From assembly GCA_024684055.1 (NCBI GenBank), contig JAIKXN010000018.1:1-33813 (forward strand): a DNA stretch of 33,813 bases, given 5' to 3'. Shown piece by piece: positions 7,644-16,307 of this stretch (positions are counted from its first letter, which is position 1; each line of letters opens with the position of its first letter). The notes beneath the pieces were generated by a model. That model had not been told where the DNA came from. It worked only from the letters and a program-made list of their open reading frames with translations, and did no database searches. Both the position numbers and the translations under genes were made by a program. Source of the DNA: Lachnospiraceae bacterium (GTDB taxonomy: Bacteria; Bacillota; Clostridia; Lachnospirales; Lachnospiraceae).

Positions 7644-8766
7644 TGTAAAACTCCTTAACCTTTCCGATGATGTATTCGGTCTGTTCTTCTTTGAGTCCGT
7701 AGTAAAGCGGAAGTCTTACAAGACGCTCGCTCTCTTTTGTCGTATATACATCCTCGCCGTTAAATCTTCCGAACTTCTGTCCCGCGGGTGCAGTGTGAAG
7801 GGGAATGTAATGGAATACGGCAAGAATATCATTTTCTCCGAGGAATTTTATGAATCTGCTTCTTTCCTCGAGATCTTTGCATTTAAGATAAAACATATGA
7901 GCATTGTGCTTACAGTCTGCGGGGATAAAAGGTCTTTCGATCTTTCCGGCTTTTTCGAGTTCTTCAAATGCTTCGTAATACATTTTCCAGGTCTTCATTC
8001 TGTCAGCTGTGATCGCATCGGCAAGTTCAAGCTGTGCGAAAAGATAAGCCGCATTCATATCACTCGGAAGATACGATGAACCCGCATCGATCCATGTATA
8101 TTTGTCAATCTGTCCGCGGAAATACTTGGCACGGTTCGTACCTTTTTCACGAATGATCTCTGCCTCTTCTATCATATCCTTGTCGCGGATTAAAAGCGCA
8201 CCGCCTTCGCCCATCGAAAAGTTCTTGGTTTCATGAAATGAGAAGCATCCGAAATCACCGAATGTGCCGAGTGCTTTGCCTTTGTATTCGCTCATAACGC
8301 CCTGTGCGGCATCTTCGACAACCTTAAGATTATGGCGTTCGGCAATCTCCATAATCTTGTCCATTTCGCAGGATACACCGGCATAATGAACGGGCACGAT
8401 CGCTTTTGTTTTCTCCGTGATCGCTGCCTCAATCAAGTTCTCGTCGATATTCATCGTATCGGGACGAATGTCGACAAATACGGCCTTCGCGCCTCTTAAA
8501 ACAAAGGCATCGGCAGTGGATACAAAAGTATAACTCGGCAGGATGACTTCATCGCCGGGCTTAATATCGCAAAGCAGCGCAGCCATTTCCGTAGCATGCG
8601 TGCAGGATGTTGTAAGAAGAGCTTTCGTCGTACCTGTCTTCTCTTCGATCCATGCGTTGCACTTCTTCGTGAAATCGCCGTCACCGCATATTTTCTGATT
8701 CTCAACCGCCTGTTTGATGTAATCCATTTCTTTTCCCGTATACGGCGGCACGTTAAAACGTATCAT
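7636..8766 (-). CDS. wecE: dTDP-4-amino-4,6-dideoxygalactose transaminase
   Basis: 376 residues from ATG 8766, the same length as I recall for E. coli WecE, with clear similarity throughout: N-terminus IRFNVPPYTG, CGDGDFT (27-33), LPSYTFVSTADAFVLRGAK (76-94), DTMNIDENLIEAAIT (103-117), PVHYAGV (125-131), PLP lysine in FSFHETKN (K181), and AVFHYIPLHTAPAG near the C-terminus. It is a PLP-dependent DegT/DnrJ/EryC1 enzyme converting dTDP-4-keto-6-deoxyglucose to dTDP-Fuc4N with glutamate as amino donor, in the cytoplasm. I chose 8766 rather than the in-frame codon at 8820 because GGGAGG lies 7 nt upstream and the protein then matches the family start. It needs RfbA/RfbB products, which are not in this window; rfbD at 28304 draws on the same intermediate. 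Confidence 0.95.
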   Translation of the reverse strand: MIRFNVPPYTGKEMDYIKQAVENQKICGDGDFTKKCNAWIEEKTGTTKALLTTSCTHATEMAALLCDIKPGDEVILPSYTFVSTADAFVLRGAKAVFVDIRPDTMNIDENLIEAAITEKTKAIVPVHYAGVSCEMDKIMEIAERHNLKVVEDAAQGVMSEYKGKALGTFGDFGCFSFHETKNFSMGEGGALLIRDKDMIEEAEIIREKGTNRAKYFRGQIDKYTWIDAGSSYLPSDMNAAYLFAQLELADAITADRMKTWKMYYEAFEELEKAGKIERPFIPADCKHNAHMFYLKCKDLEERSRFIKFLGENDILAVFHYIPLHTAPAGQKFGRFNGEDVYTTKESERLVRLPLYYGLKEEQTEYIIGKVKEFYNA

Positions 8767-8781
8767 TATGTTTCCTCCCGG

Positions 8782-8799
8782 ATTGCACGTTACTGCAAT
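8782..8799 (-). promoter_or_regulatory. Hairpin just upstream of the wecE ribosome binding site
   Basis: ATTGCA and TGCAAT arms (6 bp) with a 6-nt loop end about 4 nt before the GGGAGG of wecE. The 120-nt spacer 8767-8886 is otherwise AT-rich; a weak internal promoter cannot be excluded. Confidence 0.35.
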
Positions 8800-8886
8800 G
8801 ATTCTTTCAGTAAATTTCAATCTTTGTTTAGTTTGTATTACAATAAATTATCAGTTTTTACTCTTAAACATTTATGAAAGAGATTC

Positions 8887-9972
8887 TCACAAATTCTGTT
8901 TATCTGTTTTCTTTATCTTCGTAAAAGGTGTAAATATAAGTCTTCTCACAAAATCGATCAGTATGCCGACGCAGAATACGACGCATACGGTTCCGATCAT
9001 GTGAATAACGAACAGCGGGCGTCCCGAAAACTCTGCAGTCGAAAACCACTTCGGCCACAGATATCTTAACAGTTTGTGCTCGTGAATGAGATATACGCCG
9101 AATGTTCCCTGCGACGCGAAAAGGATGATCTTTCCGAGCGCTTTCGGAAGATTAATTTCACATTTCTTTGCAAAAATGAAAAGTGCGACACTTCCGATCA
9201 ATGTCAGTATCGAATTGTAAGGATAAAAGTTTCTTGCATATCCTCCGAGTTTTCCGGTAAACATATCCGCAAGCAGTATTCCCTTTGCAAGCAGGAACGT
9301 TACTATTCCCGAAGCAACAAATACTCCGAGATAAGCCCATTTGTTTAACCTAAAATCTTCCGGATATTTTCTGATGTATGCCGCGATCATGTAAAGGCAG
9401 ACGAACCAGCAGATATCCATTCCGTTTCCGTTCGTAACCGGGATCGTGAAAGGCAGGATCGAATTCCAGAGACTGAAAATAACCGTCAGCACGATAAGAA
9501 GATTCTTAAACTGCTTCTTTTCCATGGTCTCGATTCCCTTGTTTAAAAACGGGAACAAAAGGTAAAGAAGAATATAGATCGTCGCGAACCAGTAGTGATT
9601 TCCGGTGACCGGCATAAGAAGTATTATCCAGTCGTATATTCCGTTCTCGAGATTAAATGCACCATGTGTGACTATGCCGAAGATCAGGGTGATGAGCCAT
9701 GAATAGAAAAGCACCTGCGCCCAGAGGGTTATAACTTTTCCGACTTTGAACCGCGATGTCGAAAGGAAATATCCGCTTATCAAAACATAGATATTAACGC
9801 TTACCATGCAAAGCGCTTCGATGATCCATGCAAGATTGTCGCTCACACCCATTTTAAGAGTAAAATCCTTTAAAATCCCGCCCTTGTCGAGGTAATGAAG
9901 CGTAATGATCATCAGCATTGCGACAATCCTCAAGACTTCCATATTCAGTTGTCTGTCTTTTTCTTTTTCCAC
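8887..9972 (-). CDS. Acyltransferase 3 (AT3) family membrane O-acyltransferase
   Basis: 361 residues, about ten membrane helices. The N-terminal AT3 (PF01757) signature is visible: MEVLRIVAMLMIITLHYLDKGG with Arg15 and His26 (the R-x10-H arrangement), then VNIYVLISGYFLS (70-82). The C-terminus has FGVYLIHEH (a YLIH-like AT3 motif). These enzymes move acetyl or other acyl groups from the cytoplasmic face onto glycans outside, as in OafA and WecH. It starts with GTG 9972, with an AGG 8 nt upstream and only 4 nt after the stop of the upstream GT2. It likely O-acetylates the polymer of this locus. The acyl group and sugar position are unknown. Confidence 0.88.
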   Translation of the reverse strand: MEKEKDRQLNMEVLRIVAMLMIITLHYLDKGGILKDFTLKMGVSDNLAWIIEALCMVSVNIYVLISGYFLSTSRFKVGKVITLWAQVLFYSWLITLIFGIVTHGAFNLENGIYDWIILLMPVTGNHYWFATIYILLYLLFPFLNKGIETMEKKQFKNLLIVLTVIFSLWNSILPFTIPVTNGNGMDICWFVCLYMIAAYIRKYPEDFRLNKWAYLGVFVASGIVTFLLAKGILLADMFTGKLGGYARNFYPYNSILTLIGSVALFIFAKKCEINLPKALGKIILFASQGTFGVYLIHEHKLLRYLWPKWFSTAEFSGRPLFVIHMIGTVCVVFCVGILIDFVRRLIFTPFTKIKKTDKQNL

Positions 9973-9976
9973 GCTT

Positions 9977-10906
9977 TTACCTGTTGTTCTTTCCCGTTAT
10001 TTCGGAAACTATATATCTCGGTCTGCCTTTGACTTCTTCGTAAATTCTCGCAATGTAATGACCTATGATACCGAGGCTCATCATGATGCATCCGCCTATA
10101 ATGAGCAAAAGAAGGATCACGGTCGTAAAGCCGTCTGCTGCGATTCCGAGGAAGTAATTAACAAGTGTCTCGACTCCGAGAACCAGCGAGAAGATCATCA
10201 AAAGCGTTCCCAGAATAAATACAAACTTAAGAGGCGCCGTCGTAAATGACGTGGTATTTGAGATCGCATATCTGATAAGTCCCGAGAACGACCATTTGCT
10301 CTTTCCCGCTTTTCGCTCCATTACGTCGAAAGATACCGATGTGCTTTTAAATCCGGCCCAGAAAGTAAGGGCACGGAAGAATGTATTTCTCTCGGGCAGA
10401 TCAAGAAGCGCTTCAACAACCTTCCTGTCAAGGAGTTTGAAATCCGATGTTTTGTTCATATCAAGCTTCATGAGGCTGCTCATTATGCCGTAGAACATTT
10501 TTGTAAATAATGTGTAGATCGGATTCTCTTTTCCGCGTTTGCTCTTGATTCCCTCTATGACTTCATATCCTTCCTCCCAGAGCCTGTACATATCAACAAG
10601 GATTCCCGGAGGATGCTGAAGATCGCAGTCGATCACGGCCACACAGTCACCCGTGGCATGATCAAGTCCCGCAAAAATCGCCGCTTCCTTGCCGAAATTC
10701 CTGGAAAACTGAATTCCTCCCACTCTTTCATCCTTTGCCGAAAGTTCTTTTACAATCTTAAAAGTATTGTCGGTTGAGCCGTCCGACACGAACAAAAGGT
10801 CATATTCAATGCCGGCGCCCTCAAGTATGGTGCCGATTTCTTTTGCAGTATTTTCGATATTGTCTTCCTCGTTAAAGGAAGGAATGATCACGGTTAGTTT
10901 TCCCAT
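9977..10906 (-). CDS. GtrB/DPM1-like GT2, polyprenyl-phosphate sugar synthase
   Basis: 309 residues. GT-A domain with VIIPSFNEEDNI (6-17), SDGSTDNT (41-48), QFSRNFGKEAAIFAGLD (66-82) and the metal-binding VIDCDLQHPP (91-100; DxD at 93-95). Two C-terminal helices (about 228-250, 264-288) end in SLGIIGHYIARIYEEVKGRPRYIV, the usual tail of GtrB/CsbB proteins that load glucose or another sugar onto undecaprenyl phosphate. Good SD (AAGGA, 8 nt), 10 nt after the GtrII-like gene. It is the second GtrB-type protein within 4 kb, so two lipid-linked donors are probably made, or one copy serves a different membrane transferase. Confidence 0.88.
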   Translation of the reverse strand: MGKLTVIIPSFNEEDNIENTAKEIGTILEGAGIEYDLLFVSDGSTDNTFKIVKELSAKDERVGGIQFSRNFGKEAAIFAGLDHATGDCVAVIDCDLQHPPGILVDMYRLWEEGYEVIEGIKSKRGKENPIYTLFTKMFYGIMSSLMKLDMNKTSDFKLLDRKVVEALLDLPERNTFFRALTFWAGFKSTSVSFDVMERKAGKSKWSFSGLIRYAISNTTSFTTAPLKFVFILGTLLMIFSLVLGVETLVNYFLGIAADGFTTVILLLLIIGGCIMMSLGIIGHYIARIYEEVKGRPRYIVSEITGKNNR

Positions 10907-10916
10907 CTTTTCATCC

Positions 10917-12446
10917 TTATTCGAGTTTGATAAACATTACGCCGTTAACTATTTTAATGCTTCCCTTGTCGGGGAAGGATGTCATTGTCGAATATTCCTC
11001 CGAATAATACATGTCCTCGACGTGATCGCCTTCAAGAATATTTAAAGTTGCACCGAGATAATTCTTCATGAATTCGTGATACTGATTTCCTCTGTAAAGA
11101 ATGAAATCGCCGTCGGTTCCTCTTATCTTTGAAGTCACGTCATAAGTCAGTTCAGTGGTGGGATAGCTTTCCTTGCTGATCTGACCGACAAGGCAAATAG
11201 GGATACCCGTATAGTATCCGTCAGTCTGTTCAATCCTGTCCAAAAGCCTTACACAGTACGCATAAGTCTTCTCGTACTGCTGCTGAAGATTGAAGTAAGC
11301 GATATTGTCCATTAACAAATAATTATAACATAATATGGCTATCATCACCACCGACACGGTTTTGACGATGTTCATCTTCTCTTTGACGCTTTCAAATGTC
11401 ATTATTATTTTTTCAATGATCACAACGGCAAAGATCGGGAAAAGAACCCACTGAAGTCTCATAAGCAGATGGTATTCAACACCGGGAGACATCATAAGCA
11501 TCATGTTCGAACCGAAAGGAATAAGCACGAGGATAACGAGAATAAGGAGCCAGTAGTACCATTTTTTGTATGCCTTGTTTTTGAAAAGAAGCGCAAACAC
11601 CGATACCACGCAGGCAGTAACCAGAACGCAGATGATCACGAGCGTAATGAGGTTGTCCACAAAAATCCTTCCGCCGAATGCAAATCCGACGAAGTCACGA
11701 TAAATAAGCTGAACTCTTTCGGGGATTGAAGAAAGCCCGATCTTGCCCATCTGATTGATGCCCTGATATGTGTCGAGTTCCTTGTGCTGAACCGCAAGGC
11801 ATATTTTTAAAATGCCGAAATACAAGGCTCCGCCGCCGATACCCATTAAGAGGTATTTGAAGCCCTTGTTCCATACATCGTAAATTTCCTTGTTTTCGAG
11901 AATGTCGAAAAGGATGTCAAAAAGACACAAAAGAATCGTCACGGAAACATATGCCTGGTATGTACCCATGCTGAATGCGAGAAGGACCATTCCGGCAAAG
12001 AATCCGAACTTGTGCTTTCTTGCAATGTACACCGCAAGGATCGCCATCAGAAGGCCGAGCATGTATCCGTCGACTGTATAAAGATAAGACATTGTCGCCG
12101 CCACGGACGGGAATGTTACCATCAGTGCGGGTATTAAGATCATCGAAACTTTTTTCTTGACTCCGAAAAACCTCGTTACATATACGGCGCATATCGAAAG
12201 GATAAAAATCGCAAGTACGCCGTTTACAAAGTTCAGATCATAAAAAGAAGAAAATCCGCATGCTATCCACAAAAACCATCTTCCCGATGTGACCATATTC
12301 TGATCAAAATAAAAATTCGTCATGGAATCCGCGTTCGGAAACTTATTAACGATCATGAACATATGTGTAAACAGTCCGATAATAAGTCCTGACAAAAACG
12401 GAATTTTGTACTGTTCTTCCTTTAATTTAATTATCAGTTTGTCCAT
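10917..12446 (-). CDS. GtrII-like membrane glucosyltransferase (PF14264 type)
   Basis: 509 residues with about 11 membrane helices and a ~90-residue periplasm-side C-terminal part. The start resembles the Glucos_trans_II family: acidic loop KFPNADSMTNFYFDQ (35-49), TSGRWFLWI (53-61), and a long FPSVAATMSYLYTVDGYMLG segment near residues 112-131. In serotype-converting phages GtrII moves glucose from undecaprenyl phosphate, loaded by GtrB, onto O-antigen. Here ATG 12446 overlaps the stop of the upstream GtrB-like gene (TAATG), so the two form a coupled pair as in gtr clusters. No small GtrA flippase gene is present. Sugar identity is inferred from the family only. Confidence 0.78.
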   Translation of the reverse strand: MDKLIIKLKEEQYKIPFLSGLIIGLFTHMFMIVNKFPNADSMTNFYFDQNMVTSGRWFLWIACGFSSFYDLNFVNGVLAIFILSICAVYVTRFFGVKKKVSMILIPALMVTFPSVAATMSYLYTVDGYMLGLLMAILAVYIARKHKFGFFAGMVLLAFSMGTYQAYVSVTILLCLFDILFDILENKEIYDVWNKGFKYLLMGIGGGALYFGILKICLAVQHKELDTYQGINQMGKIGLSSIPERVQLIYRDFVGFAFGGRIFVDNLITLVIICVLVTACVVSVFALLFKNKAYKKWYYWLLILVILVLIPFGSNMMLMMSPGVEYHLLMRLQWVLFPIFAVVIIEKIIMTFESVKEKMNIVKTVSVVMIAILCYNYLLMDNIAYFNLQQQYEKTYAYCVRLLDRIEQTDGYYTGIPICLVGQISKESYPTTELTYDVTSKIRGTDGDFILYRGNQYHEFMKNYLGATLNILEGDHVEDMYYSEEYSTMTSFPDKGSIKIVNGVMFIKLE

Positions 12447-13369
12447 TATTTTTTCTCTTTCACAATATAAATAGGTCTGCCTTTTACTTCAAGATATGTC
12501 TTCGAAAGATACATTCCGACAATTCCCGAGCAGAAAAGCTGAATGCCCGCCGAAAGCGTGATCATGCAGGCAAGCGATGGCCATCCGTCTACTCTGTCAC
12601 CAAAAATAAGCGCTCTTACGAAAAGGAAAATAAGTGCCGCAAATGCAATGGCACAGAAAATAATTCCCAGAATCGAAGACCATACAAGCGGAGCAGTAGA
12701 GAAAGCCACAATACCTTCAATCGAATACTGGAAGAGTTTAAAGAAGGACCATTTCGTCTTTCCCGCAACTCTTTTTCTGTTTTCGAAAGGTACCCATTTT
12801 GTTTCAAATCCGACCCAGCCGAAAATACCCTTGCTGAAACGGTTGTATTCGCCCATATCCACGATCGCGTCTACCATCGTTCTCTTCATGAATCTGAAAT
12901 CTCTCGCGCCGGGAACCATGTCGACTTTGGCGATGATGTGCATGATAAGATAGAAAAGGTTTGCGAATGCGCTTCTTATCGGCGGTTCCCCTTTTCTGTC
13001 GACTCTTCTTGTTGCCACACAATCATAACCTTCGTTGATCACGCTCTCATACATGGACGGGATAAGATCGGGCGGATCCTGCAGATCGGCGTCCATAATA
13101 ACAACATAATCCCCGTCGGATTCCTTTAATCCCGCATACATTGCAGCTTCCTTTCCGAAATTTCTCGAAAAGGAAATATAGTGTACATCGGGATCTTTTT
13201 CGGAAAGTTCTCGAAGTATATTAAGTGTGCCGTCTTTACTTCCGTCATTTACAAAAAGATATTCGATTTTGATCGGCATGTCTTTTAATGTTTCTTCTAC
13301 CGCTTCATAAAACAGCGGAACTGCCTCTTCTTCGTTGTAACACGGTACAACTATGGTACATTTTTCCAT
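12446..13369 (-). CDS. GtrB-like GT2, polyprenyl-phosphate sugar synthase paired with GtrII
   Basis: 307 residues. Motifs: VVPCYNEEEAVPLF (7-20), NDGSKDGT (41-48), SFSRNFGKEAAMYAGLK (66-82), metal site IMDADLQDPPD (91-101; DxD 93-95). A membrane-proximal part (KTKWSFFKLFQYSIEGIVAFSTAPL) is followed by two helices and a VKGRPIYIVKEKK tail, all standard for GtrB. GGAGGAG precedes ATG 13369. The stop overlaps the GtrII start by one base, the strongest pairing in the locus, so it most likely supplies the lipid-P-sugar used by GtrII. It follows a 114-nt spacer, so it may head a transcriptionally separable sub-module. Confidence 0.9.
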   Translation of the reverse strand: MEKCTIVVPCYNEEEAVPLFYEAVEETLKDMPIKIEYLFVNDGSKDGTLNILRELSEKDPDVHYISFSRNFGKEAAMYAGLKESDGDYVVIMDADLQDPPDLIPSMYESVINEGYDCVATRRVDRKGEPPIRSAFANLFYLIMHIIAKVDMVPGARDFRFMKRTMVDAIVDMGEYNRFSKGIFGWVGFETKWVPFENRKRVAGKTKWSFFKLFQYSIEGIVAFSTAPLVWSSILGIIFCAIAFAALIFLFVRALIFGDRVDGWPSLACMITLSAGIQLFCSGIVGMYLSKTYLEVKGRPIYIVKEKK

Positions 13370-13379
13370 AACTCCTCCA

Positions 13380-13405
13380 AATCATTACTTTTGCAGTAAT
13401 TGATT
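13380..13405 (-). promoter_or_regulatory. Hairpin directly upstream of the gtrB-like ribosome binding site
   Basis: An imperfect inverted repeat (AATCATTACT / AGTAATTGATT, one bulged base, 5-nt loop) ends 1-2 nt before GGAGGAG of the 13369 gene. It lies at the gene-proximal end of the 114-nt spacer 13370-13483, which holds no gene. Confidence 0.4.
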
Positions 13406-13483
13406 AAATATTCCCGTCTGCATAAGGGCTGAAATTTAATAAAACTTTCCGCCTGAAGGTAAGGTCTGCATCTGATAAATGCA

Positions 13484-14542
13484 TTATGCCTTGCTCATAT
13501 GCTTAAGAAATTTCTTCGGATTCTCAATGCTGAACGAAATGAGATCCTTTGTATCGTCATCGTATTTTTCGTAATAATACGGATTGGTTTCAAACTCAGG
13601 GAAACAGTCTTCCATCGCTTCGGCAAGCATCTCGACAAAAGATGTTTTTCTCTTAGCGGAAGGTGTGATCGCAAAGTATGTAAAAAGCGTATTTATATAC
13701 ATGTCATCAACAACTGCTGCCTCGATTTCCTCGGGAAATTCTTCAAGAAATTCTCTCTTGTAGGTTTCTTCGAGAAAGAATGACATTACATCAAGTTTAT
13801 CGTATAAGTCCTGAAGTTCGGTGTCGTTTCCGCGTCCTTCTTCCGGAATGTAGAGTTCTTTATCCACATATTTAAAATTCTTTGCACAAAGAAGCGCGAG
13901 TCTTTTGATCCCGAGTTTCTCATATGCGAGGTTTTCCGGAAACCAGAGACCGTTTTCATCGAAAATGCTTCTCTTGTAAATCTTACATTCCATCATTCCG
14001 GGATTAACCGTAAGAAGCGAATACTTATCATACTCGAGTACCCCTTCGGCTTCCTTGAAAATGATCGCATCGCCTTCTTTGTCTTCACCGGGCGTTGCGG
14101 ATGCTATAACATCCGGTTCTGCATTATTGCTGTCAGCTTCGTCCGAATTTTTGGATGATGAAGAAGTTTTTCCGGTATTTTCTTTCAACTCTTTTGAAGT
14201 GTTTGCTTTTGCTTCTCCGAGAAGCACTTTAGCAAAATCAGTTGAAAGCGAATCGCCCTCGTTAAGGAAAGAAATCCATTCGGAATCGGCATTTCTGAGT
14301 CCTAAATTAAATGCTCCTCCGCGTCCTCTTTTTTCTTCGTTATACGCGAGTTTAACTTTTTCGGGATTCTTTTCTTTGTATTCTTCAAGCACCTTTTTCG
14401 TAAATTCCGTCGGTGCATCTGCTGCCAGAACCACACTGTAATCATCGAAATCCTGTGAGAGTGCGGAGTCGATCGTTTTCCTTAAATCTTTCTCGCTGTG
14501 ACAGTCTTCAATTGCAATTATAATGTCAAGTTTCATACTCAT
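13484..14542 (-). CDS. Degenerate GT2-like protein with low-complexity insert, DxD missing
   Basis: 352 residues. The first ~110 resemble a GT2 GT-A domain: LDIIIAIEDCHSEKDLRKTIDSALSQDFDDYSVVLAADAP (5-44) and NEEKRGRGGAFNLGLRNADSEWISFL (68-93). At the position of the metal-binding DxD there is NEGD (94-97), and the usual VDDGS is AADAP. Residues ~112-158 are a Ser/Asn/Asp/Glu/Lys-rich, probably disordered insert. The remaining ~190 residues are acidic, with no family I recognise. ATGA overlap (4 nt) with the ABC gene upstream indicates coupling. It may be an inactive GT acting as a scaffold, or a GT with an unusual active site. The codon usage and frame look normal, so I do not call it a pseudogene. 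Confidence 0.7.
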   Translation of the reverse strand: MSMKLDIIIAIEDCHSEKDLRKTIDSALSQDFDDYSVVLAADAPTEFTKKVLEEYKEKNPEKVKLAYNEEKRGRGGAFNLGLRNADSEWISFLNEGDSLSTDFAKVLLGEAKANTSKELKENTGKTSSSSKNSDEADSNNAEPDVIASATPGEDKEGDAIIFKEAEGVLEYDKYSLLTVNPGMMECKIYKRSIFDENGLWFPENLAYEKLGIKRLALLCAKNFKYVDKELYIPEEGRGNDTELQDLYDKLDVMSFFLEETYKREFLEEFPEEIEAAVVDDMYINTLFTYFAITPSAKRKTSFVEMLAEAMEDCFPEFETNPYYYEKYDDDTKDLISFSIENPKKFLKHMSKA

Positions 14543-16290
14543 CTTTTTTCTCTTTCTCTTAAAGCCTTGCCGTTTTCAATCCTGTAGACGGCATCGCATT
14601 TCTCTATGGTCTGAAGTCTGTGCGCAATGATGATAAGAGTTTTCTTTCCGTGAAGGCTGTTGACGGAATCCATGATAGCCTGTTCCGTATCGCCGTCAAG
14701 GGCGCTTGTAGCCTCGTCCAGAACAAGCACTTCGGGATCTTCGTAAAGTGCTCTCGCGATGCTTATACGCTGTCTCTGTCCGCCTGAAAGTCTGATACCG
14801 CGTTCACCGATCCCTGTCTCTATACCGTTCGGAAGGCTCTTTACGAACTCGTCGAGCTGTGCTTCCTTAAGCACTTCCCAAAGACGCTTCTCATCTATTT
14901 CTTCTTCGGGTATTCCGAATGCGACATTCTTTCTGATGGAATCATCGAGCATGAAGATCGTCTGCGGAATATATCCGATATTTTTAAGCCATTTTCTGTA
15001 GTTTTCATCCGAAAGCGCATTGACGCCGTCGGCTAAAACTTCACCGGATTCAAGCTTTAAAAGACCGAGCATTACATCCACGATAGTGGATTTTCCGGCG
15101 CCCGTTGTTCCCACTATTCCGACCGCCGAACCCACCGGTATTTCCATGCTTGCGCCGTCAAGAACGTAAGACTCGGAATTGGGATATTTGTAACGTATGT
15201 TTTTCAGTTCAATTAACTTGTTTACTTCAAGCTTTTCCTTAGGTCTTTCAAGGCCGGAAACTTCGGAATTTTCATCCGAGATATCATCCTGAAGAGTATC
15301 CGAAACACCCATGAAGAAAGGCTCGAAATACGATATGTTGTTTAAACAGTTGTTGATCCTGTTTGCCGAAGGCATAAGTCTCATGATCGCGAAACCGAAT
15401 ACGCCGATCGTACTTACGACACTTTCAACATTCGATCCTTCGAGATAAATGCTTATGAGGTAAATTACTATTCCGATAATGCATACGACTTCGATGATAA
15501 GACGGGGAGCGTTGCTTAAAAGTGTGTACTTCTGAACAGCGCCGACATATCCTCTTCCGCAGTCGATATATCTGTCGACAAAGTAGTTTTCCTTGCCGCC
15601 GATTTTTACTTCCTTGATGCCGCCGATTGTCTGGTTAATCCATTTGAAAAGTCCTGCATAGAAATCCTGATTGTCTTTTCCTGCTTTGTATAAAACGGGC
15701 TTAAGTGCAATCTTGATAATCAAAAGCGTGATTCCGAGAAGCACCGCAAGGCATGCCGTCATAAGCGGACTTTCATCCACGCACACAATAATGAGCGTAA
15801 CGAATACGATGATTTCAGATAAAAGAAGCATGAGCGACTGAATAAGCGCATACATGTTGTTTACGTCCGAAGTGATGTTACGCTGAATTACCGAGGTGTC
15901 GGCGTTAAGGTAATATTCGTAATTTTTTCTTATGTAGTTCTTCATCATCCTTTCGGATGTTCTGAACTGATTTGTATAAATGAATCTGTAAAGTATCTTC
16001 TGTTCAAGGAATAAGAAAAGATTCTTGACTGCAAACGCAATTACGATACTCAGCATTACGGCTATCGAAAAAGCCTTTTCCGATGTGAAGGGCGATATCG
16101 AATATGCCAGTGCAAGATACCATTTTTCGCTGATCGCGTTCGGCGTAAAAAGCACCGTTACAACGGGAATTATAAGTGCCACGGAGCACGCTTCGAGAAG
16201 GGCTCCGATAAACATCAGGAATATAAGTCCCGCTATCGATCTTTTCTGTTTTGCATCCAGAAGCTTCATAAGCTTCTTAATAATCTTCAT
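14539..16290 (-). CDS. ABC exporter (permease-ATPase fusion), PglK/MsbA-like glycolipid flippase
   Basis: 583 residues: six-helix exporter domain (about 18-310), then an ATPase domain with Walker A GTTGAGKST (394-402), Q-loop IPQTIF (441-446), signature LSGGQRQR (501-508), Walker B VLVLDEA (521-527), D-loop SALD and H-loop AHR. The half-transporter layout and an operon full of glycosyltransferases match PglK-type proteins that flip lipid-linked oligosaccharides, and MsbA-type exporters more broadly. No Wzx-type flippase is visible, so this is the best candidate for export of the lipid-linked repeat unit. AAAGGA lies upstream of ATG 16290. It is coupled by a 4-nt overlap to the GT2-like gene downstream. 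Drug or peptide export is the main alternative and is unlikely here. Confidence 0.85.
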   Translation of the reverse strand: MKIIKKLMKLLDAKQKRSIAGLIFLMFIGALLEACSVALIIPVVTVLFTPNAISEKWYLALAYSISPFTSEKAFSIAVMLSIVIAFAVKNLFLFLEQKILYRFIYTNQFRTSERMMKNYIRKNYEYYLNADTSVIQRNITSDVNNMYALIQSLMLLLSEIIVFVTLIIVCVDESPLMTACLAVLLGITLLIIKIALKPVLYKAGKDNQDFYAGLFKWINQTIGGIKEVKIGGKENYFVDRYIDCGRGYVGAVQKYTLLSNAPRLIIEVVCIIGIVIYLISIYLEGSNVESVVSTIGVFGFAIMRLMPSANRINNCLNNISYFEPFFMGVSDTLQDDISDENSEVSGLERPKEKLEVNKLIELKNIRYKYPNSESYVLDGASMEIPVGSAVGIVGTTGAGKSTIVDVMLGLLKLESGEVLADGVNALSDENYRKWLKNIGYIPQTIFMLDDSIRKNVAFGIPEEEIDEKRLWEVLKEAQLDEFVKSLPNGIETGIGERGIRLSGGQRQRISIARALYEDPEVLVLDEATSALDGDTEQAIMDSVNSLHGKKTLIIIAHRLQTIEKCDAVYRIENGKALREREKR

Positions 16291-16307
16291 TTCTGTTTAT
16301 ATTTTCC

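Noticed and set aside
12446-13369. GtrB copies as prophage serotype-conversion genes
   Set aside because: No integrase, att site or phage gene is near, and the genes are embedded in the chromosomal-type glycan operon.
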